Source: an uncultured Caldilineaceae bacterium
GTDB taxonomy: Bacteria > Chloroflexota > Anaerolineae > Caldilineales > Caldilineaceae
Reading direction: 5' to 3'
DNA: 64,000 nucleotides
Assembly (NCBI GenBank): GCA_958295915.1
Contig: OY282381.1
Span: forward strand, 3,060,722 to 3,124,721
The notes beneath the pieces are model-generated. The model was given only the letters and a program-made list of their open reading frames with translations. It made no database searches and was not told where the DNA came from. Shown in pieces: positions 32,771-43,259 of this stretch (the stretch's first letter is position 1; the number at the start of each line of letters is the position of its first letter). A program made the translations under genes and the position numbers.

Positions 32771-35191
32771 ATGACGGTTCAGGAAGTGCAAAGGCTCGTT
32801 CTGGCCGGCGTTGCCACTATTCGACATCCCGTTGGTCTTTTTTCGCTGGTTTCATTGCCTATACGCCGGCTGTCGAGTGATCGTCTGATTGAGGGGATAG
32901 CCATCGCCGCAGGGTTGGTTTTTGTCCTGTCCAGCATGGCGCGCGTTGGTCACGACGCCGAGGCATTTGAACGGCATGCAACACTGACTGCCGACTTCGA
33001 GCGTATCCGGGCAATAGTGCAGCCGGGTCGCAGCGTTTTTGTCGCGCTTCGGTCTGGCGGCGCGGGACAGTGGTCGAATGACCACTCGATGCGTCGTCTG
33101 GGGAATGACTATCTTGCAGGGAGAAATCTTACGCGCGACAGATCAGCGTACGATTTTCTCATCTCGGACCAACGCATAGATGTCCCCGCTCTGCTCACGC
33201 CGGAAAACGGCCAGGTGTTTCTCTACGATAGTACCGAATATTCAACTCTGATAGACGAGATGATCGCGAAATCTGAACTTATCTTCCGTTCTGATTTTGA
33301 TGTGTATCGCAGCGGGAACAGTCTGATTTACACCCGGGAGCGATGTTGGGGCGATATAGCCGCTCGATTCAGTATGGGGAACACGCCGGTGGTGGGCATG
33401 CCATTCGCTGCCTCCCTCGCGCCTGCGATCAGAGCAGACTACATCAGCCGGGAGCCTTGGCAGTGGGAGCGCAGCAGCGACACCGAAAGCTGGACCAATG
33501 TCTCCGCCTCCCATCCTCAGGGGATCAGCTACGAGTACACACCCACCGCCGCAGATGTAGGCTATCACCTGCGGGCCCACGTGCACTACATTGACGGCGT
33601 CGGCGATCGGGTCAAGGCGATTACCGAGCCATCCAAACCCGTCGCGCCGCTTCCCTCGCCTAAGCGCCCTAGTGACGACAGCGACGTCGATGCCATGTTC
33701 TTCCTGCACGTCTTCCCCGTTGACGTGAACGACCTTCCCGACCACAGAAAGCAGTATGGGTTCGACACCCTCGGTTTCGACTTCGACGAGTACAGGATTC
33801 CATTCATAGATCGATGTGTTGCCGTGCGTGATCTCCCCGACTATGACATCGCCAGCGTCAGGACCGGCCGGTACACCGAGGAAGGACAGCGATGGATGGT
33901 GGAGTTCGACCCCGAGGCGTCTGAACGGTATGCAACACTGCCTGCCGACTTCGAGCGTATCCGCGCAATAGTGCAGCCGGGTCGCAGCGTTTTGGTCGCG
34001 CTTCGGTCTGGCGGCGCGGGACTGTGGTCGAATGACTACTCGAGGCTTCTGGTGGATTACTATCTTGCAGGGAGAAATCTTACGCGCGACAGATCGGCAT
34101 ACGATTTTCTCATCTCGGACCAACGAATAGATGGCCCCGCTCTGCTCACGCCGGAAAACGACCAGGTGTTTCTCTACCATGGGATCGAATATTCAACTCT
34201 GATAGACGAGATGATCGCGAAATCTGAACTTATCTTCCTTTCTGATTTTGATGTGTATCGCAGCGGGAACAGTCTGATTTACACCCGGGAGCGATGTCGG
34301 GGCGATGACGACGGCGACGTCAATGCCAGGTTCTTCCTGCACGTCTTCCCCGTTGACGTGAACGACCTTCCCGTCTACAGAAAGCAGTATAGGTTCAACG
34401 CCCTCGATTTCCACTTCGACGAGTACAGGATTCCATTCATAGATCGATGTGTTGCCGTGCGTGATCTCCCCGACTATGACATCGCCAGCGTCAGGACCGG
34501 CCAGTACACCGCGGAAGGACAGCTATGGAAGGCGGAGTTCGACGCCGAGGCATTTGAACGGCATGCAACACTGCCTGCCGACTTCGAGCGTATCCGCGCA
34601 ATAGTGCAGCCGGGGCGCAGCGTTTTTGTCGCGATGCGGATTGGCGGCGCGGGACTGTGGTCGAATGACGACTCGAGGCGTCTGGCGAATGATTATCTTG
34701 CAGGAAGAAATCTTACGCGCGACAGATCGGCGTACGATTTTCTCATCTCGGACCAACGCATAGATGGCCCCGCTCTGCTCACGCCGGAAAACGGCCAGGT
34801 GTTTCTCTACCCTGGTATCGAATATTCAACTCTGATAGACGAGATGATCGCGAGATCTGAACTTGTCTTCCGTTCAGATTTTGATGTGTATCGCAGCGGG
34901 AACAGTCTGATTTACACCCGGGAGCGATGTTGGGGCGATGACGACGGCGACGTCAATGCCAGGTTCTTCCTGCACATCGTCCCCGTTGACATGAACGACC
35001 TTCCCGTCTACAGAAAGCAGTATGGGTTCGACAACCTCGGCTTCCGCTTCGACGAGTACAGGATTCCATTCATAGATCGATGTGTTGCCGTGCATGATCT
35101 CCCCGACTATGACATCGCCGGCGTCAGTACCGGCCAGTACACCGAGGAAGGACAGCAGCTGTGGAAGGCGAAGTTCGACTTTGCGCCGTAG
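32771..35191 (+). CDS. Internally triplicated membrane-anchored protein with inserted Ig-like domain
   Basis: 806 residues from the ATG at 32771 (a GTG at 32759 is possible). One N-terminal helix lies at ~40-60. Three ~211-residue repeats follow, starting at 32960, 33914 and 34547, each running from a FERIRAIVQPGRS-type block through SDQRIDGPALLTPEN to PDYDIASVRTGQYT. Repeat 1 carries an extra ~107-residue Ig-like domain (WQWERSSDTESWTNV, YTPTAADVGYHLRA) between its halves. From memory, the repeat resembles the soluble C-terminal tail of Chloroflexota multi-pass glycosyltransferases, but no catalytic membrane part is encoded. It may be a tail module detached and amplified. The function is unknown. 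Confidence 0.7.
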   Translation: MTVQEVQRLVLAGVATIRHPVGLFSLVSLPIRRLSSDRLIEGIAIAAGLVFVLSSMARVGHDAEAFERHATLTADFERIRAIVQPGRSVFVALRSGGAGQWSNDHSMRRLGNDYLAGRNLTRDRSAYDFLISDQRIDVPALLTPENGQVFLYDSTEYSTLIDEMIAKSELIFRSDFDVYRSGNSLIYTRERCWGDIAARFSMGNTPVVGMPFAASLAPAIRADYISREPWQWERSSDTESWTNVSASHPQGISYEYTPTAADVGYHLRAHVHYIDGVGDRVKAITEPSKPVAPLPSPKRPSDDSDVDAMFFLHVFPVDVNDLPDHRKQYGFDTLGFDFDEYRIPFIDRCVAVRDLPDYDIASVRTGRYTEEGQRWMVEFDPEASERYATLPADFERIRAIVQPGRSVLVALRSGGAGLWSNDYSRLLVDYYLAGRNLTRDRSAYDFLISDQRIDGPALLTPENDQVFLYHGIEYSTLIDEMIAKSELIFLSDFDVYRSGNSLIYTRERCRGDDDGDVNARFFLHVFPVDVNDLPVYRKQYRFNALDFHFDEYRIPFIDRCVAVRDLPDYDIASVRTGQYTAEGQLWKAEFDAEAFERHATLPADFERIRAIVQPGRSVFVAMRIGGAGLWSNDDSRRLANDYLAGRNLTRDRSAYDFLISDQRIDGPALLTPENGQVFLYPGIEYSTLIDEMIARSELVFRSDFDVYRSGNSLIYTRERCWGDDDGDVNARFFLHIVPVDMNDLPVYRKQYGFDNLGFRFDEYRIPFIDRCVAVHDLPDYDIAGVSTGQYTEEGQQLWKAKFDFAP
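32960..35191 (+). repeat. Three tandem coding repeats, 633-bp unit
   Basis: Units start at 32960 (954 bp because of a ~321-bp insertion), 33914 and 34547. Long stretches are identical between units, indicating recent duplication or gene conversion. Confidence 0.92.
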
Positions 35192-35292
35192 CGGGCGCTG
35201 GCGTCCTTGCGTTGCTTTCTGGGTGTTCTCTGCGTCCTTGCGTTTTTTTCTTTCAACATTTTCCCCGGCCGAGTAGGATCTGAAATCAGCCC

Positions 35293-38166
35293 ATGGCGCG
35301 CATCGTCACCCGCAAGAAACTGATCGAAGTCGCCCTGCCCCTGGACGCCATCAACGCCGCCTCCGCGCGCGAGAAATCGATCCGTCACGGCCACCCCAGC
35401 ACATTGCACCTGTGGTGGGCGCGTCGTCCCCTGGCCGCGGCGCGCGCCGTCATCTTCGCCAGCCTGGTGGACGACCCCTCTGCATGGCCGCAGCTGTTCC
35501 CCAGCGAGGAGGCCCAGGCGCAGGAGCGCCAGCGGCTCTTCGACATCATCGAGCAACTGGTGAAATGGGAGAACACCACCGATGAGAGAGTCCTGAACGA
35601 GGCGCGCGCGGAGATCCGCAAGAGCTGGCGTGGCGCCTGCGCCGACAACCGCGACCATCCGCGAGCGGCCGAGCTATTCGACCCCGACAAGCTGCCGGCC
35701 TTCCACGACCCCTTCGCCGGCGGCGGCTCCATCCCCCTGGAGGCGCAGCGGCTGGGTCTGGAGAGCTTCGCCAGCGACCTCAACCCGGTGGCAGTGCTGA
35801 TCAACAAAGCCATGATCGAAATACCGCCCAAGTTCAGTGGTCGGTCTCCAGTGGCTGGAGACCAGGCAGGCCAGCAAGCGCTGACCACCGGTCACTGGCC
35901 ACAGTCCACTGGCCTGGCCGAGGATGTGCGCTACTACGGCCAGTGGATGCGCGCCGCGGCCGAGAAACGCATCGGCCACCTCTACCCCAAAGTGGAAGTC
36001 ACGCCGGAGATGGCGCGGGCGCGGCCCGACCTCGAGCGGTACGTAGGCCGCAAGCTGCCGGTCATCGCCTGGCTGTGGGCGCGCACGGTACGCAGCTCCA
36101 ACCCGGCCTTCGCCGCTATAGAGACGCCGCTGGCGTCCACCTTCATCCTATCGAAGAAAAAGGGCAGGGAAGCCTACGTCCAGCCGCTGATCGATGACGA
36201 CGGCTACCGCTTCACCGTCAAAGCGGGGCCACCGCCGGAGGGGGCCAGAAAGGGCACTAAGCTGGCGCGCGGGGCAAACTTCCAGTGTGTGATGTCCGGG
36301 GCGCCGATGACCCCTGATTACATCAAGGCCGAAGGGATAGCCGGTCGCCTGGGCGCGCGCCTCATGGCCATCGTTGCCGAGGGAGATCGGGGACGGGTCT
36401 ATCTGCCTCCCACAGAAGAACATGCCGCCATAGCCCGACAGGCCGAACCGGATTGGAAGCCAGAGAACGATCTGATTGGCAAATGCCGAGATCAATTGCC
36501 GCTGTACGGCATGAACACGTTCGCCGATCTCTTCACCGCCCGCCAGCTAGTGGCGCTGACCACCTTCAGCGACCTGGTAAGTGAGGCGCGCGAACGCATC
36601 CGACTCGACGCCGCGGCCGCTGGTCTGCCGGACGACGGCGTCCCCCTGCGCGACGGCGGAACCGGGGCCACTGCCTACGCCGAGGCGCTGGCTGTGTACT
36701 TGGCGTTTAGCGTGGACCGGATGGCCATGACCGGCAACAGTCTCGTGCGCTGGAACTCCGCCGGACAGAAGGCGCAGCACTGTTTTGGCCGACAAGCGTT
36801 GCCGATGATATGGGATTTTGCGGAGCCGAACTTTCTGGCTGCGGCTACGGGTAGCGTTGACGCAGCGGTCTTCTATTCGTGCGACCCATTGCGGTGGATG
36901 GAACCACTTGTCGCGGGTTTCGCTTTCCAGGAGAACGCTGTATCCCAAGCGCATTCTGGCGATAGACTGGTATCAACCGATCCACCATATTACGATAACG
37001 TTGGCTACGCTGATCTGTCCGACTTCTTCTACGTCTGGCTGCGGCGCTCGTTACGCCAGGTCTTTCCCGGGCTCTTCGCCACGCTGGCTGTGCCAAAAAT
37101 CGAGGAGCTGGTCGCTACACCATATCGTCATGCTGGGAGCAAGGAGAAGGCAGAAACGTTCTTCCTCGATGGCATGACGCGGGCGATGCGCTGTCTCGCC
37201 GACCACACGCATCCGGACTTGCCGGTCACCATCTACTACGCCTACAAGCAGTCGGAGAAGAAAGGTATGGGGGTCAACAGCACCGGTTGGGAAACGTTCC
37301 TGGGTGCAGTGCTTGAGGCCGGTCTCGCTATTTCGGGTACCTGGCCAATCCGAACAGAGATGAGAACAAGGCAAGTTGGCATGAACACCAACGCCCTGGC
37401 TTCAAGCATCGTCCTCGTCTGCCGCCCGCGCCCCGCCGACGCGCCCCTGGCCACGCGCCGCGAGTTCATGGACGCCCTCAAGGAGGAGCTGCCGCCGGCC
37501 GTGGCCAAGATGCAGACCAGCAACATCGCGCCCGTGGACCTGGCCCAGACCGCCATCGGCCCCGGCATGGCCATCTTCAGCCGCTACGCGCGCGTGTTGC
37601 ACATCAGCGGAGAGACCGTATCGGTGCGCGAGGCCCTGGACCTCATCAACCAGACCCTGGACGAGACGCTGAGCGCGCAGGAGGGCGATTTCGATACCGA
37701 CACGCGCTGGGCTTTGGCCTGGTTCGATCAGGTGGGCTTTGCCGAAGGCGAGTTCGGTGTGGCCGAGACCCTCTCCAAGGCCAAGAACACCAGCATCGAC
37801 GGCCTGGTCGCGGCCGGCATCCTGCAGGCCGGGGCCGGCAAGGCGCGCCTGCTGCGTCCCCTGGAACTGCCGGCCGACTGGGATCCGCAGACAGACACGC
37901 GGCTCACTGTCTGGGAGGTAGTGCACCACCTTGTGCGCGTCCACTATCAGCAGGGCGAGGAGGCGGCCGGCGTCCTGTTGGCGCGCTTGAGAGGCAACGC
38001 GAGGGACGCGCGCGAGCTGGCCTACCGCCTCTACCACATCTGCGAGCGCAAGAACCGCGCCCAGGAAGCGCACGACTACAACGCCCTGGTCCGCAGCTGG
38101 CCGGAGATCGCGCGCCTGGCCGTGCGGGCGACATGGGCCGCGCAAGCAACGCTGCTGGACGCATAG
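35293..38166 (+). CDS. DUF1156-containing DNA methyltransferase
   Basis: 957 residues. The N-terminal DUF1156 ([38 protein letters not shown]) is followed by AdoMet motif [13 protein letters not shown] (~residue 137) and the catalytic motif TDPPYYDN (~561). This is typical of the large adenine/cytosine methyltransferases found in anti-phage loci beside DUF499 ATPases and helicases. No such partner is in the window; neighbours are the triplicated gene and a MoaB/Mog-like gene, so it appears to be an orphan. Around residues 180-210 the DNA contains the dispersed CAGTGGTCAG/CTGGCCAC repeat in frame, before the conserved [12 protein letters not shown]. Confidence 0.9.
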   Translation: MARIVTRKKLIEVALPLDAINAASAREKSIRHGHPSTLHLWWARRPLAAARAVIFASLVDDPSAWPQLFPSEEAQAQERQRLFDIIEQLVKWENTTDERVLNEARAEIRKSWRGACADNRDHPRAAELFDPDKLPAFHDPFAGGGSIPLEAQRLGLESFASDLNPVAVLINKAMIEIPPKFSGRSPVAGDQAGQQALTTGHWPQSTGLAEDVRYYGQWMRAAAEKRIGHLYPKVEVTPEMARARPDLERYVGRKLPVIAWLWARTVRSSNPAFAAIETPLASTFILSKKKGREAYVQPLIDDDGYRFTVKAGPPPEGARKGTKLARGANFQCVMSGAPMTPDYIKAEGIAGRLGARLMAIVAEGDRGRVYLPPTEEHAAIARQAEPDWKPENDLIGKCRDQLPLYGMNTFADLFTARQLVALTTFSDLVSEARERIRLDAAAAGLPDDGVPLRDGGTGATAYAEALAVYLAFSVDRMAMTGNSLVRWNSAGQKAQHCFGRQALPMIWDFAEPNFLAAATGSVDAAVFYSCDPLRWMEPLVAGFAFQENAVSQAHSGDRLVSTDPPYYDNVGYADLSDFFYVWLRRSLRQVFPGLFATLAVPKIEELVATPYRHAGSKEKAETFFLDGMTRAMRCLADHTHPDLPVTIYYAYKQSEKKGMGVNSTGWETFLGAVLEAGLAISGTWPIRTEMRTRQVGMNTNALASSIVLVCRPRPADAPLATRREFMDALKEELPPAVAKMQTSNIAPVDLAQTAIGPGMAIFSRYARVLHISGETVSVREALDLINQTLDETLSAQEGDFDTDTRWALAWFDQVGFAEGEFGVAETLSKAKNTSIDGLVAAGILQAGAGKARLLRPLELPADWDPQTDTRLTVWEVVHHLVRVHYQQGEEAAGVLLARLRGNARDARELAYRLYHICERKNRAQEAHDYNALVRSWPEIARLAVRATWAAQATLLDA

Positions 38167-38290
38167 ATGGGGAACTGCAGATGCCAGTTTCCAGTGGCAA
38201 GTGGTAGAAATATCCCCTGGGATCGCTGGCGTCTCGCCCGCATAATGAGTTACGAATCAGAAATTGGATGCGTCCTTCGCAAACAGCTTC

Positions 38291-38905
38291 TTAGCCATCT
38301 TGTTGCCGTCGTCGCAGAAAAGCGGCAAACTCATCCTGGTTTAGCGCACCGGATCGGGGCTGCCTATCTTTCTGCACGAAAGAGGCCGGCGCGGCCTCAT
38401 CGCTGGGAAGTGCGTCTTCAGCCCCAAGGCGCGCCACAATTGACGGTATCAGGTCGAGGACACTCCCCAGGAACACCCCTGTCAGTTCACGCCTGCTGGG
38501 CAGATTGAGTATCAGCGTCCGGCCGCGGATGCCGGCCACACCTCGATCCAGCAACGCTAAAGGATGCTCCGCCGCGGCCCGGGCCCGCATCGTCTCTGGC
38601 AGAGATGGCATCAACCGTTCCAGCACGGCAGCCGTCGCTTCCGGCACGATCTCCCGGCCCGAGGGGCCCGGCGCCGGAAAGGTGCCGCCCACTGTCACAA
38701 TCAGGTCCAATTCCTCTTCATCACACCAGTGGCGTAAGGTTTCTTCCACCTGATAGCGCGGAGGCGCCGCATACACGCGGCTGGCGAGAGGGAGAAATCT
38801 ATCCAGAGCTTCGGCCAGCAATGTCTGTACCTCTGTCAGAACCGCGTCATCGCTTCGGGAATCAGTCGCTTCGGAAATGAGAAGAAGACCACACCGGATC
38901 AGCAT
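38291..38905 (-). CDS. MoaB/Mog-like molybdopterin-binding protein
   Basis: 204 residues. The fold signature of MoaB/Mog/MogA domains is present: DLIVTVGGT near residue 88, then PEAT, then AGIRGRTLILNLPSRRELTG in place of the usual AG..G..LI.NLPG. In the family this site adenylylates molybdopterin before molybdate insertion. Substitution of the typical GTG..PRD..PEA loop (here GTFPAPGPSGREIVPEA) makes full activity uncertain. The C-terminal ~35 residues are a polar extension. It is convergent with the methyltransferase gene. Confidence 0.8.
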   Translation of the reverse strand: MLIRCGLLLISEATDSRSDDAVLTEVQTLLAEALDRFLPLASRVYAAPPRYQVEETLRHWCDEEELDLIVTVGGTFPAPGPSGREIVPEATAAVLERLMPSLPETMRARAAAEHPLALLDRGVAGIRGRTLILNLPSRRELTGVFLGSVLDLIPSIVARLGAEDALPSDEAAPASFVQKDRQPRSGALNQDEFAAFLRRRQQDG

Positions 38906-39009
38906 ATATGCTGGATTCTCTTTCTAAAAGGGAAGTATATGCAATGATAACCATGCCCTCTGGCTTGCAGGATAGGCGAGCGTAACGCCGAGTTTGCCGG
39001 AGACTAAAT

Positions 39010-39588
39010 TTAGGTTCCGGCCTTTTTCTTTCTACTTCTTCTTCGGCGGCCAGCAGAGTGCTGAGTAATAGGAATATCCAAAAATTTGAGAGAGTTTGCT
39101 AGATACCACTCTTGTAAGTCATCTTTTGCCTCTTGATGTGTTTTGAATGCGTCTAGCTCCTGATATAGAAGTGCCGAATTGCTATCATGTTGATAACTGG
39201 CATATGAAGACCACAGACCTGTGATATCATCACGCCAAGCTTGTAGTATCACTCTTTCCCACATACCCATGCGGCATTCAAATACATCACCGAAATCGGC
39301 TACTTTCCAATCGAAATTTTGTGTTTCTGACGGCTCAGGTGGTTTTGTTAAGGCATACCTCCAACCTCTTTCTGCTTGGTGCCTTGCCTCTTGATCAGTC
39401 TCATAATCGTACCTAGTAAGTGGCACAGCATCGTCTTCCTTCAAAAGAACAACACCCCAACTGAATAGGTCATTAGGCTCTTGCTGAACGAGTAACTCGT
39501 GTTCATCGTCAAGTTTACAAGTCCAAATAATTGTTCCGTCTTTGGCAAATGTGTGAATCCATGCATATTTCGGATGTTCATTGTTCAT
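39010..39588 (-). CDS. Orphan protein of unknown function, AT-richer gene
   Basis: 192 residues rich in Trp and acidic residues (YAWIHTFAKDGTIIWTCKLDDEH, FDWKVADFGDVFECRMGMWERVILQAWRDD by position ~1-23 and ~95-124), ending in a basic tail (GRRRRSRKKK). No family is recognised. Base composition is clearly more AT-rich than the flanks, which suggests recent acquisition. It lies alone between the MoaB/Mog-like gene and the ribosomal supercluster. The CDS is plausible because the frame is long and Glu/Trp codons are ordinary, but expression is unsupported. Confidence 0.62.
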   Translation of the reverse strand: MNNEHPKYAWIHTFAKDGTIIWTCKLDDEHELLVQQEPNDLFSWGVVLLKEDDAVPLTRYDYETDQEARHQAERGWRYALTKPPEPSETQNFDWKVADFGDVFECRMGMWERVILQAWRDDITGLWSSYASYQHDSNSALLYQELDAFKTHQEAKDDLQEWYLANSLKFLDIPITQHSAGRRRRSRKKKAGT

Positions 39589-39793
39589 TTTTATTTCTCC
39601 TTGAGAATATCAATTCCACCTACGCCCTCTAACGCAGGGTCAGCTATTCCCCGATCTGGCCTTAGCCGTATCGTATGGTTACTATCGTATATAATTTTCC
39701 TTCTAACAGAGTTGCCGCGCGGCCGGCTCCAACGGCCCCCGCGACCGTCTCGGCAGCAGTCGTTCGGTCGGGCGCCTCGAATGGACGAAAGAG

Positions 39794-39819
39794 CAAAAAG
39801 CGATGGCTACGCCACCGCT
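39794..39819 (-). terminator. Intrinsic terminator of the ribosomal supercluster
   Basis: On the minus strand AGCGGTGGC-GTA-GCCATCGCT is followed by TTTTTGC, 33 bases after the rpsI stop codon. One G-T pair; otherwise a complete 9-bp stem. Confidence 0.78.
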
Positions 39820-39852
39820 TTCCGCAGTTGCTCGATTCCGCACAGGCGTCAT

Positions 39853-40242
39853 TCAGCGTTTTGTGTACTGCGGGGCCTTGCGTGCCCGCTTGAGACCGGG
39901 CTTCATGCGTTCCTTCACACGCGCATCGCGAGTAAGAAAACCGGCCGCTTTCAAAGCAGGCCGCAGATTCGGGTCCGCAGCCACCAGCGCCCGGGAGAGC
40001 CCGTGACGCACCGCATGGGCCTGGCCACCTTCACCACCGCCGTGCACCTTAATGCTGATATTAAAGCTGTTCTCCGTGCCGGTTAGAATCAGCGGTTGAC
40101 GAATTACCATTTGATCCAATGCGCGACCGAAATAGCCATCTATCGGCAGGCTGTTTACGATAATGTCGCCTGCACCCTCATACAGCCGCACCCGCGCCGT
40201 GGCGCTTTTGCGTCGTCCAACCGCTTCAATGTATTCACTCAT
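39853..40242 (-). CDS. rpsI: 30S ribosomal protein S9
   Basis: 129 residues starting [23 protein letters not shown], with the family's basic end (RKAPQYTKR) whose terminal Arg contacts P-site tRNA. It follows rplM by 10 bp, the usual L13-S9 pair, and is the last gene before the terminator. Confidence 0.97.
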   Translation of the reverse strand: MSEYIEAVGRRKSATARVRLYEGAGDIIVNSLPIDGYFGRALDQMVIRQPLILTGTENSFNISIKVHGGGEGGQAHAVRHGLSRALVAADPNLRPALKAAGFLTRDARVKERMKPGLKRARKAPQYTKR

Positions 40243-40252
40243 CTCTGCTCTC

Positions 40253-40687
40253 CTACAGATCCAGCGCTTTTGGCTTCTGTGCCTGGTGTGGGTGATCCGG
40301 ACTGGCGTAGATCTTCAGTTTTTTCATTTGGGCGCGGCCGAGACGCGTTTTGGGCACCATCCCCTTCACCGCCTCATAGATTATCTTCCGCGGTTGTCGT
40401 TCCAGTTGCTCGCGCATCGTTCGACTCTTCAAGCCGCCAGGATAACGCGAGTGCCGGTAATACCGTTTTTCATCCATCCGGTTGCCGGTTACATGGAACT
40501 TCCCGCAGTTGACGACGATAACGAAGTCGCCACAATCCACATGGGGTGTGAAAGTCGGTTTGTGCTTGCCCCGCAGGATCTGCGCGATCTCCGACGCCAG
40601 CCGCCCAAGTGTCTTGCCCGTCGCATCGACAACCCACCACTCGCGCCCGGTTTGGGCTTCTTCATAGCTCAGGCTCAGTGTCTTCAC
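40253..40687 (-). CDS. rplM: 50S ribosomal protein L13
   Basis: 144 residues from a GTG at 40687 with GGAGAT seven bases upstream; the open frame extends further but is not conserved. [19 protein letters not shown] and [14 protein letters not shown] are L13 signatures. An early assembly protein of the large subunit, paired with rpsI. Confidence 0.97.
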   Translation of the reverse strand: MKTLSLSYEEAQTGREWWVVDATGKTLGRLASEIAQILRGKHKPTFTPHVDCGDFVIVVNCGKFHVTGNRMDEKRYYRHSRYPGGLKSRTMREQLERQPRKIIYEAVKGMVPKTRLGRAQMKKLKIYASPDHPHQAQKPKALDL

Positions 40688-40698
40688 CCTGAAATCTC

Positions 40699-41556
40699 CT
40701 AATTCACCTGCAAGCAATCGCCCTGCCCTGTCCGGCGGGGTGAGAGATGCTCAGTAAATAAATCAGTAAAATCTGTGTACCGCACCCGCTCCAGAACAAG
40801 CCCTTGCGGCGGAAGCGGCGGCGCAGAGCGACTGCGATCTTTCGCGCTCAGCGCTGCGGCCAAATCGTCGGTTTGCCATGCGCCCAGACCGACCGCCAGC
40901 AGAGAGCCGGCCAGATTACGCGCCATCCGGCGCAGAAATGCGTTGGCCGTAATCGTCAGGACCAACCGCTCAAGCGGAAATGGATCGAGCCCCGGAAGTG
41001 ACTCTTCCGCCCGTTCCCAGAAGAGCGACTCAACCCGGCGGACAGTATTGTCCCCCTGAGGCGCCCGCCCGAAGGTGGCGAAATCGTGCGTCCCGATCAG
41101 CAGGCTGGCAGCCTCATTCATTGCCTCCAAATCCGGATATCTGGGCAAAACCACTGCAAAACGATCCAGCAGAGGAGACCGTCTCTCGCCATTTCTGTCA
41201 GTTCTCGGCGCCCACACCGTATACCGATATGCGCGTTCCGCCGCACTGAAGCGCGGATGAAATCCTGGCGGCGCCTCCGTCAGACAGCGAACGACAATCG
41301 AAGCGGGCAGGCGCTGATTCCAGGATTGGCGTAGGGCCGTCAGTGAATGTTTCCACGGCAGTTCAACAGCGATAACCTGCCCACGGGCGTGAACACCTGT
41401 GTCCGTCCTGCCAGCGCCAGTGACCCGGCAGAGCGCGCCGCTCAGATGAACCAATGCCTCTTCCAATGCGCCCTGGATCGTCGGCTCCCGCCGCTGCACC
41501 TGGAAGCCACAGAAATCTGTGCCATCGTAGGCGACCAGACCAGCGACTTTGCGCAT
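40699..41556 (-). CDS. truA: tRNA pseudouridine(38-40) synthase
   Basis: TruA isomerises uridines 38-40 in the anticodon arm of tRNAs. 285 residues from the ATG at 41556 behind GAGGAGGG; the longer open frame to 41664 is not conserved. Catalytic Asp52 lies in [13 protein letters not shown], and YRYTVW and [15 protein letters not shown] are further family motifs. Its place between rplQ and rplM is common in bacterial alpha operons. Confidence 0.96.
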   Translation of the reverse strand: MRKVAGLVAYDGTDFCGFQVQRREPTIQGALEEALVHLSGALCRVTGAGRTDTGVHARGQVIAVELPWKHSLTALRQSWNQRLPASIVVRCLTEAPPGFHPRFSAAERAYRYTVWAPRTDRNGERRSPLLDRFAVVLPRYPDLEAMNEAASLLIGTHDFATFGRAPQGDNTVRRVESLFWERAEESLPGLDPFPLERLVLTITANAFLRRMARNLAGSLLAVGLGAWQTDDLAAALSAKDRSRSAPPLPPQGLVLERVRYTDFTDLFTEHLSPRRTGQGDCLQVN

Positions 41557-41677
41557 GCCCTCCTCACCGCTGTGGCGCATAGGGCCACAAACAGACACAC
41601 AAACAGACAATTTGATTGCCCAGCGCGCAGTGCGAGAGAAACAAAAGCCAGAACCGCCGGACATGCAAACCGTTCAG

Positions 41678-42070
41678 TTACTCGTCACCGTTGTCAGACA
41701 CCAATTCGATGATGGCCATATCCGCGGCGTCACCGAAGCGTTTGCCCAGCTTGAGAATTCGGGTATACCCGCCGTTCCGCTCCAGATAACGAGGGGCCAG
41801 CTCGTCAAAAACTTTTTTGGCGACCGTCTTGTCATTGAGATATGCGACCACCTGCCGCTGCGCATGCACCCGGTCGATCTTACCGGAAAGGCCGTGCTTG
41901 GCTTTGGTGATCAGCTTTTCAGCCTCAGGTCGGACAGCGCGCGCCTTGGCCTGCGTAGTGGTAATCCGCTCGTGAATATACAGTTCTCGAATCAGGTTGC
42001 GAAACAGAGCCTTTCGTTGAGCCGATGTACGGCTCAACTTGCGCCCTGCGATCTGGTGTCGCATTGTCAC
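41678..42070 (-). CDS. rplQ: 50S ribosomal protein L17
   Basis: 130 residues. MRHQIAGRKLSRTSAQRKALFRNL is the family N-terminus (positions 3-26). The C-terminus has normal length with an acidic last segment. It directly follows rpoA in the alpha operon (19-bp gap). Confidence 0.97.
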   Translation of the reverse strand: MTMRHQIAGRKLSRTSAQRKALFRNLIRELYIHERITTTQAKARAVRPEAEKLITKAKHGLSGKIDRVHAQRQVVAYLNDKTVAKKVFDELAPRYLERNGGYTRILKLGKRFGDAADMAIIELVSDNGDE

Positions 42071-42089
42071 ATTCCTCCGCTGGAAGCGA

Positions 42090-43136
42090 TCAGCCCGTCT
42101 CCTCGACCGGCTCGATCGCTTCAGCCGTTTCGGTCAGAATATCATCGCCATCGGCGCCGTTGCCGCCGCCCAGATAGCCCAGGTAGGCTCTGAGATCTAC
42201 GCCCTGCACATCCATGTATCCTTTTGCACTCAGCTTTTCTACCAACTCATCCAGCGACTTTTTGCCAAAGTTGCGGATGGAGAGCATCTCTTCTTCGCCC
42301 TTTTCCATCAGTTTCAGAATCTCACCGATTGTTGTGATGCCGGCTCGTTTCAGACAGTTATAGGCCCGTACGGTCAGCTCCAGAACTTCGATCGGTGTTT
42401 CGGCCACACGACTGGAAAGGCCCTCTTCCTCCACCTCCGGCTGCTCGGTCATAGCCGCGCGGGTACCGACGAACAAGGTCAGATGCTGAACGAGAATGTC
42501 GGCGGCCTGGCGCACGGCATCTTCCGGAGAAATCGTGCCATCGGTCCAGATTTCCAGATTCAGTCTATCGTAGTCGGTCTGTTGACCGATGCGGGTGCGC
42601 TCGACCCGGTAGGACGCTTTCTGGACCGGGCTGAAGATCGCATCGACAGGTATCGCGCCCAGAGGTAGCTGCATGCGTTCTTCCGCAGGGCTGTAGCCCC
42701 GGCCCCGCTCCACGACCATCTCGATGTCCAGGTTCACATCATCTGAATCAGCAAACAAAAGATACAGATCCGGGTTGACGACTTCAACTTCCGGCGGGCA
42801 GTTCAAATCGCCAGCTGTCACAGGCCCTTCGTGGTAAACATCCACGGAAATGCGAACCGGATCAGCGCTGGTACTCGTGAAACGGATCTGTTTTACATTC
42901 AAAATCAGACGGGTGGCATCCTCAAGCACATCATCGATCGTAGAAAATTCATGATGCACACCGCTGACGGAGATAGAGGTAACGGCAGCGCCCGGCAAGC
43001 TGGACAGCAAAACCCGACGCAAAGAGTTCCCAAGAGTAATTCCATAACCGCTTTCCAGCGGGCTGATAACGAAATGGCCGTAGTTGCGCGAACTGGCCTC
43101 CACTTCGATCTTCGGTAAAACTAGGTTGTTAAGCAA
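42090..43136 (-). CDS. rpoA: RNA polymerase alpha subunit
   Basis: 348 residues. The N-terminal dimerisation/assembly domain has GYGITLGNSLRRVLLSSLPG at ~30-49. The C-terminal alpha-CTD (~255-315) has the helix-hairpin-helix region LKRAGITTIGEILKLMEKGEEEMLSIRNFGKKSLDE by position, which binds UP elements and activators. A Gly/Asp-rich tail (~318-348) is longer than in most bacteria. Gene order rpsD-rpoA-rplQ is standard. Confidence 0.98.
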   Translation of the reverse strand: MLNNLVLPKIEVEASSRNYGHFVISPLESGYGITLGNSLRRVLLSSLPGAAVTSISVSGVHHEFSTIDDVLEDATRLILNVKQIRFTSTSADPVRISVDVYHEGPVTAGDLNCPPEVEVVNPDLYLLFADSDDVNLDIEMVVERGRGYSPAEERMQLPLGAIPVDAIFSPVQKASYRVERTRIGQQTDYDRLNLEIWTDGTISPEDAVRQAADILVQHLTLFVGTRAAMTEQPEVEEEGLSSRVAETPIEVLELTVRAYNCLKRAGITTIGEILKLMEKGEEEMLSIRNFGKKSLDELVEKLSAKGYMDVQGVDLRAYLGYLGGGNGADGDDILTETAEAIEPVEETG

Positions 43137-43259
43137 CGGCTACCCCTCTCTGCTGTGCAGCAATCTCATCCAAACCACCGGTGGCGACACGTATCGTCGC
43201 AGCCCTGCCGATTGCCTGAACAACCGACCTGAACAAGCAACGCAAATGTACACTATCAG

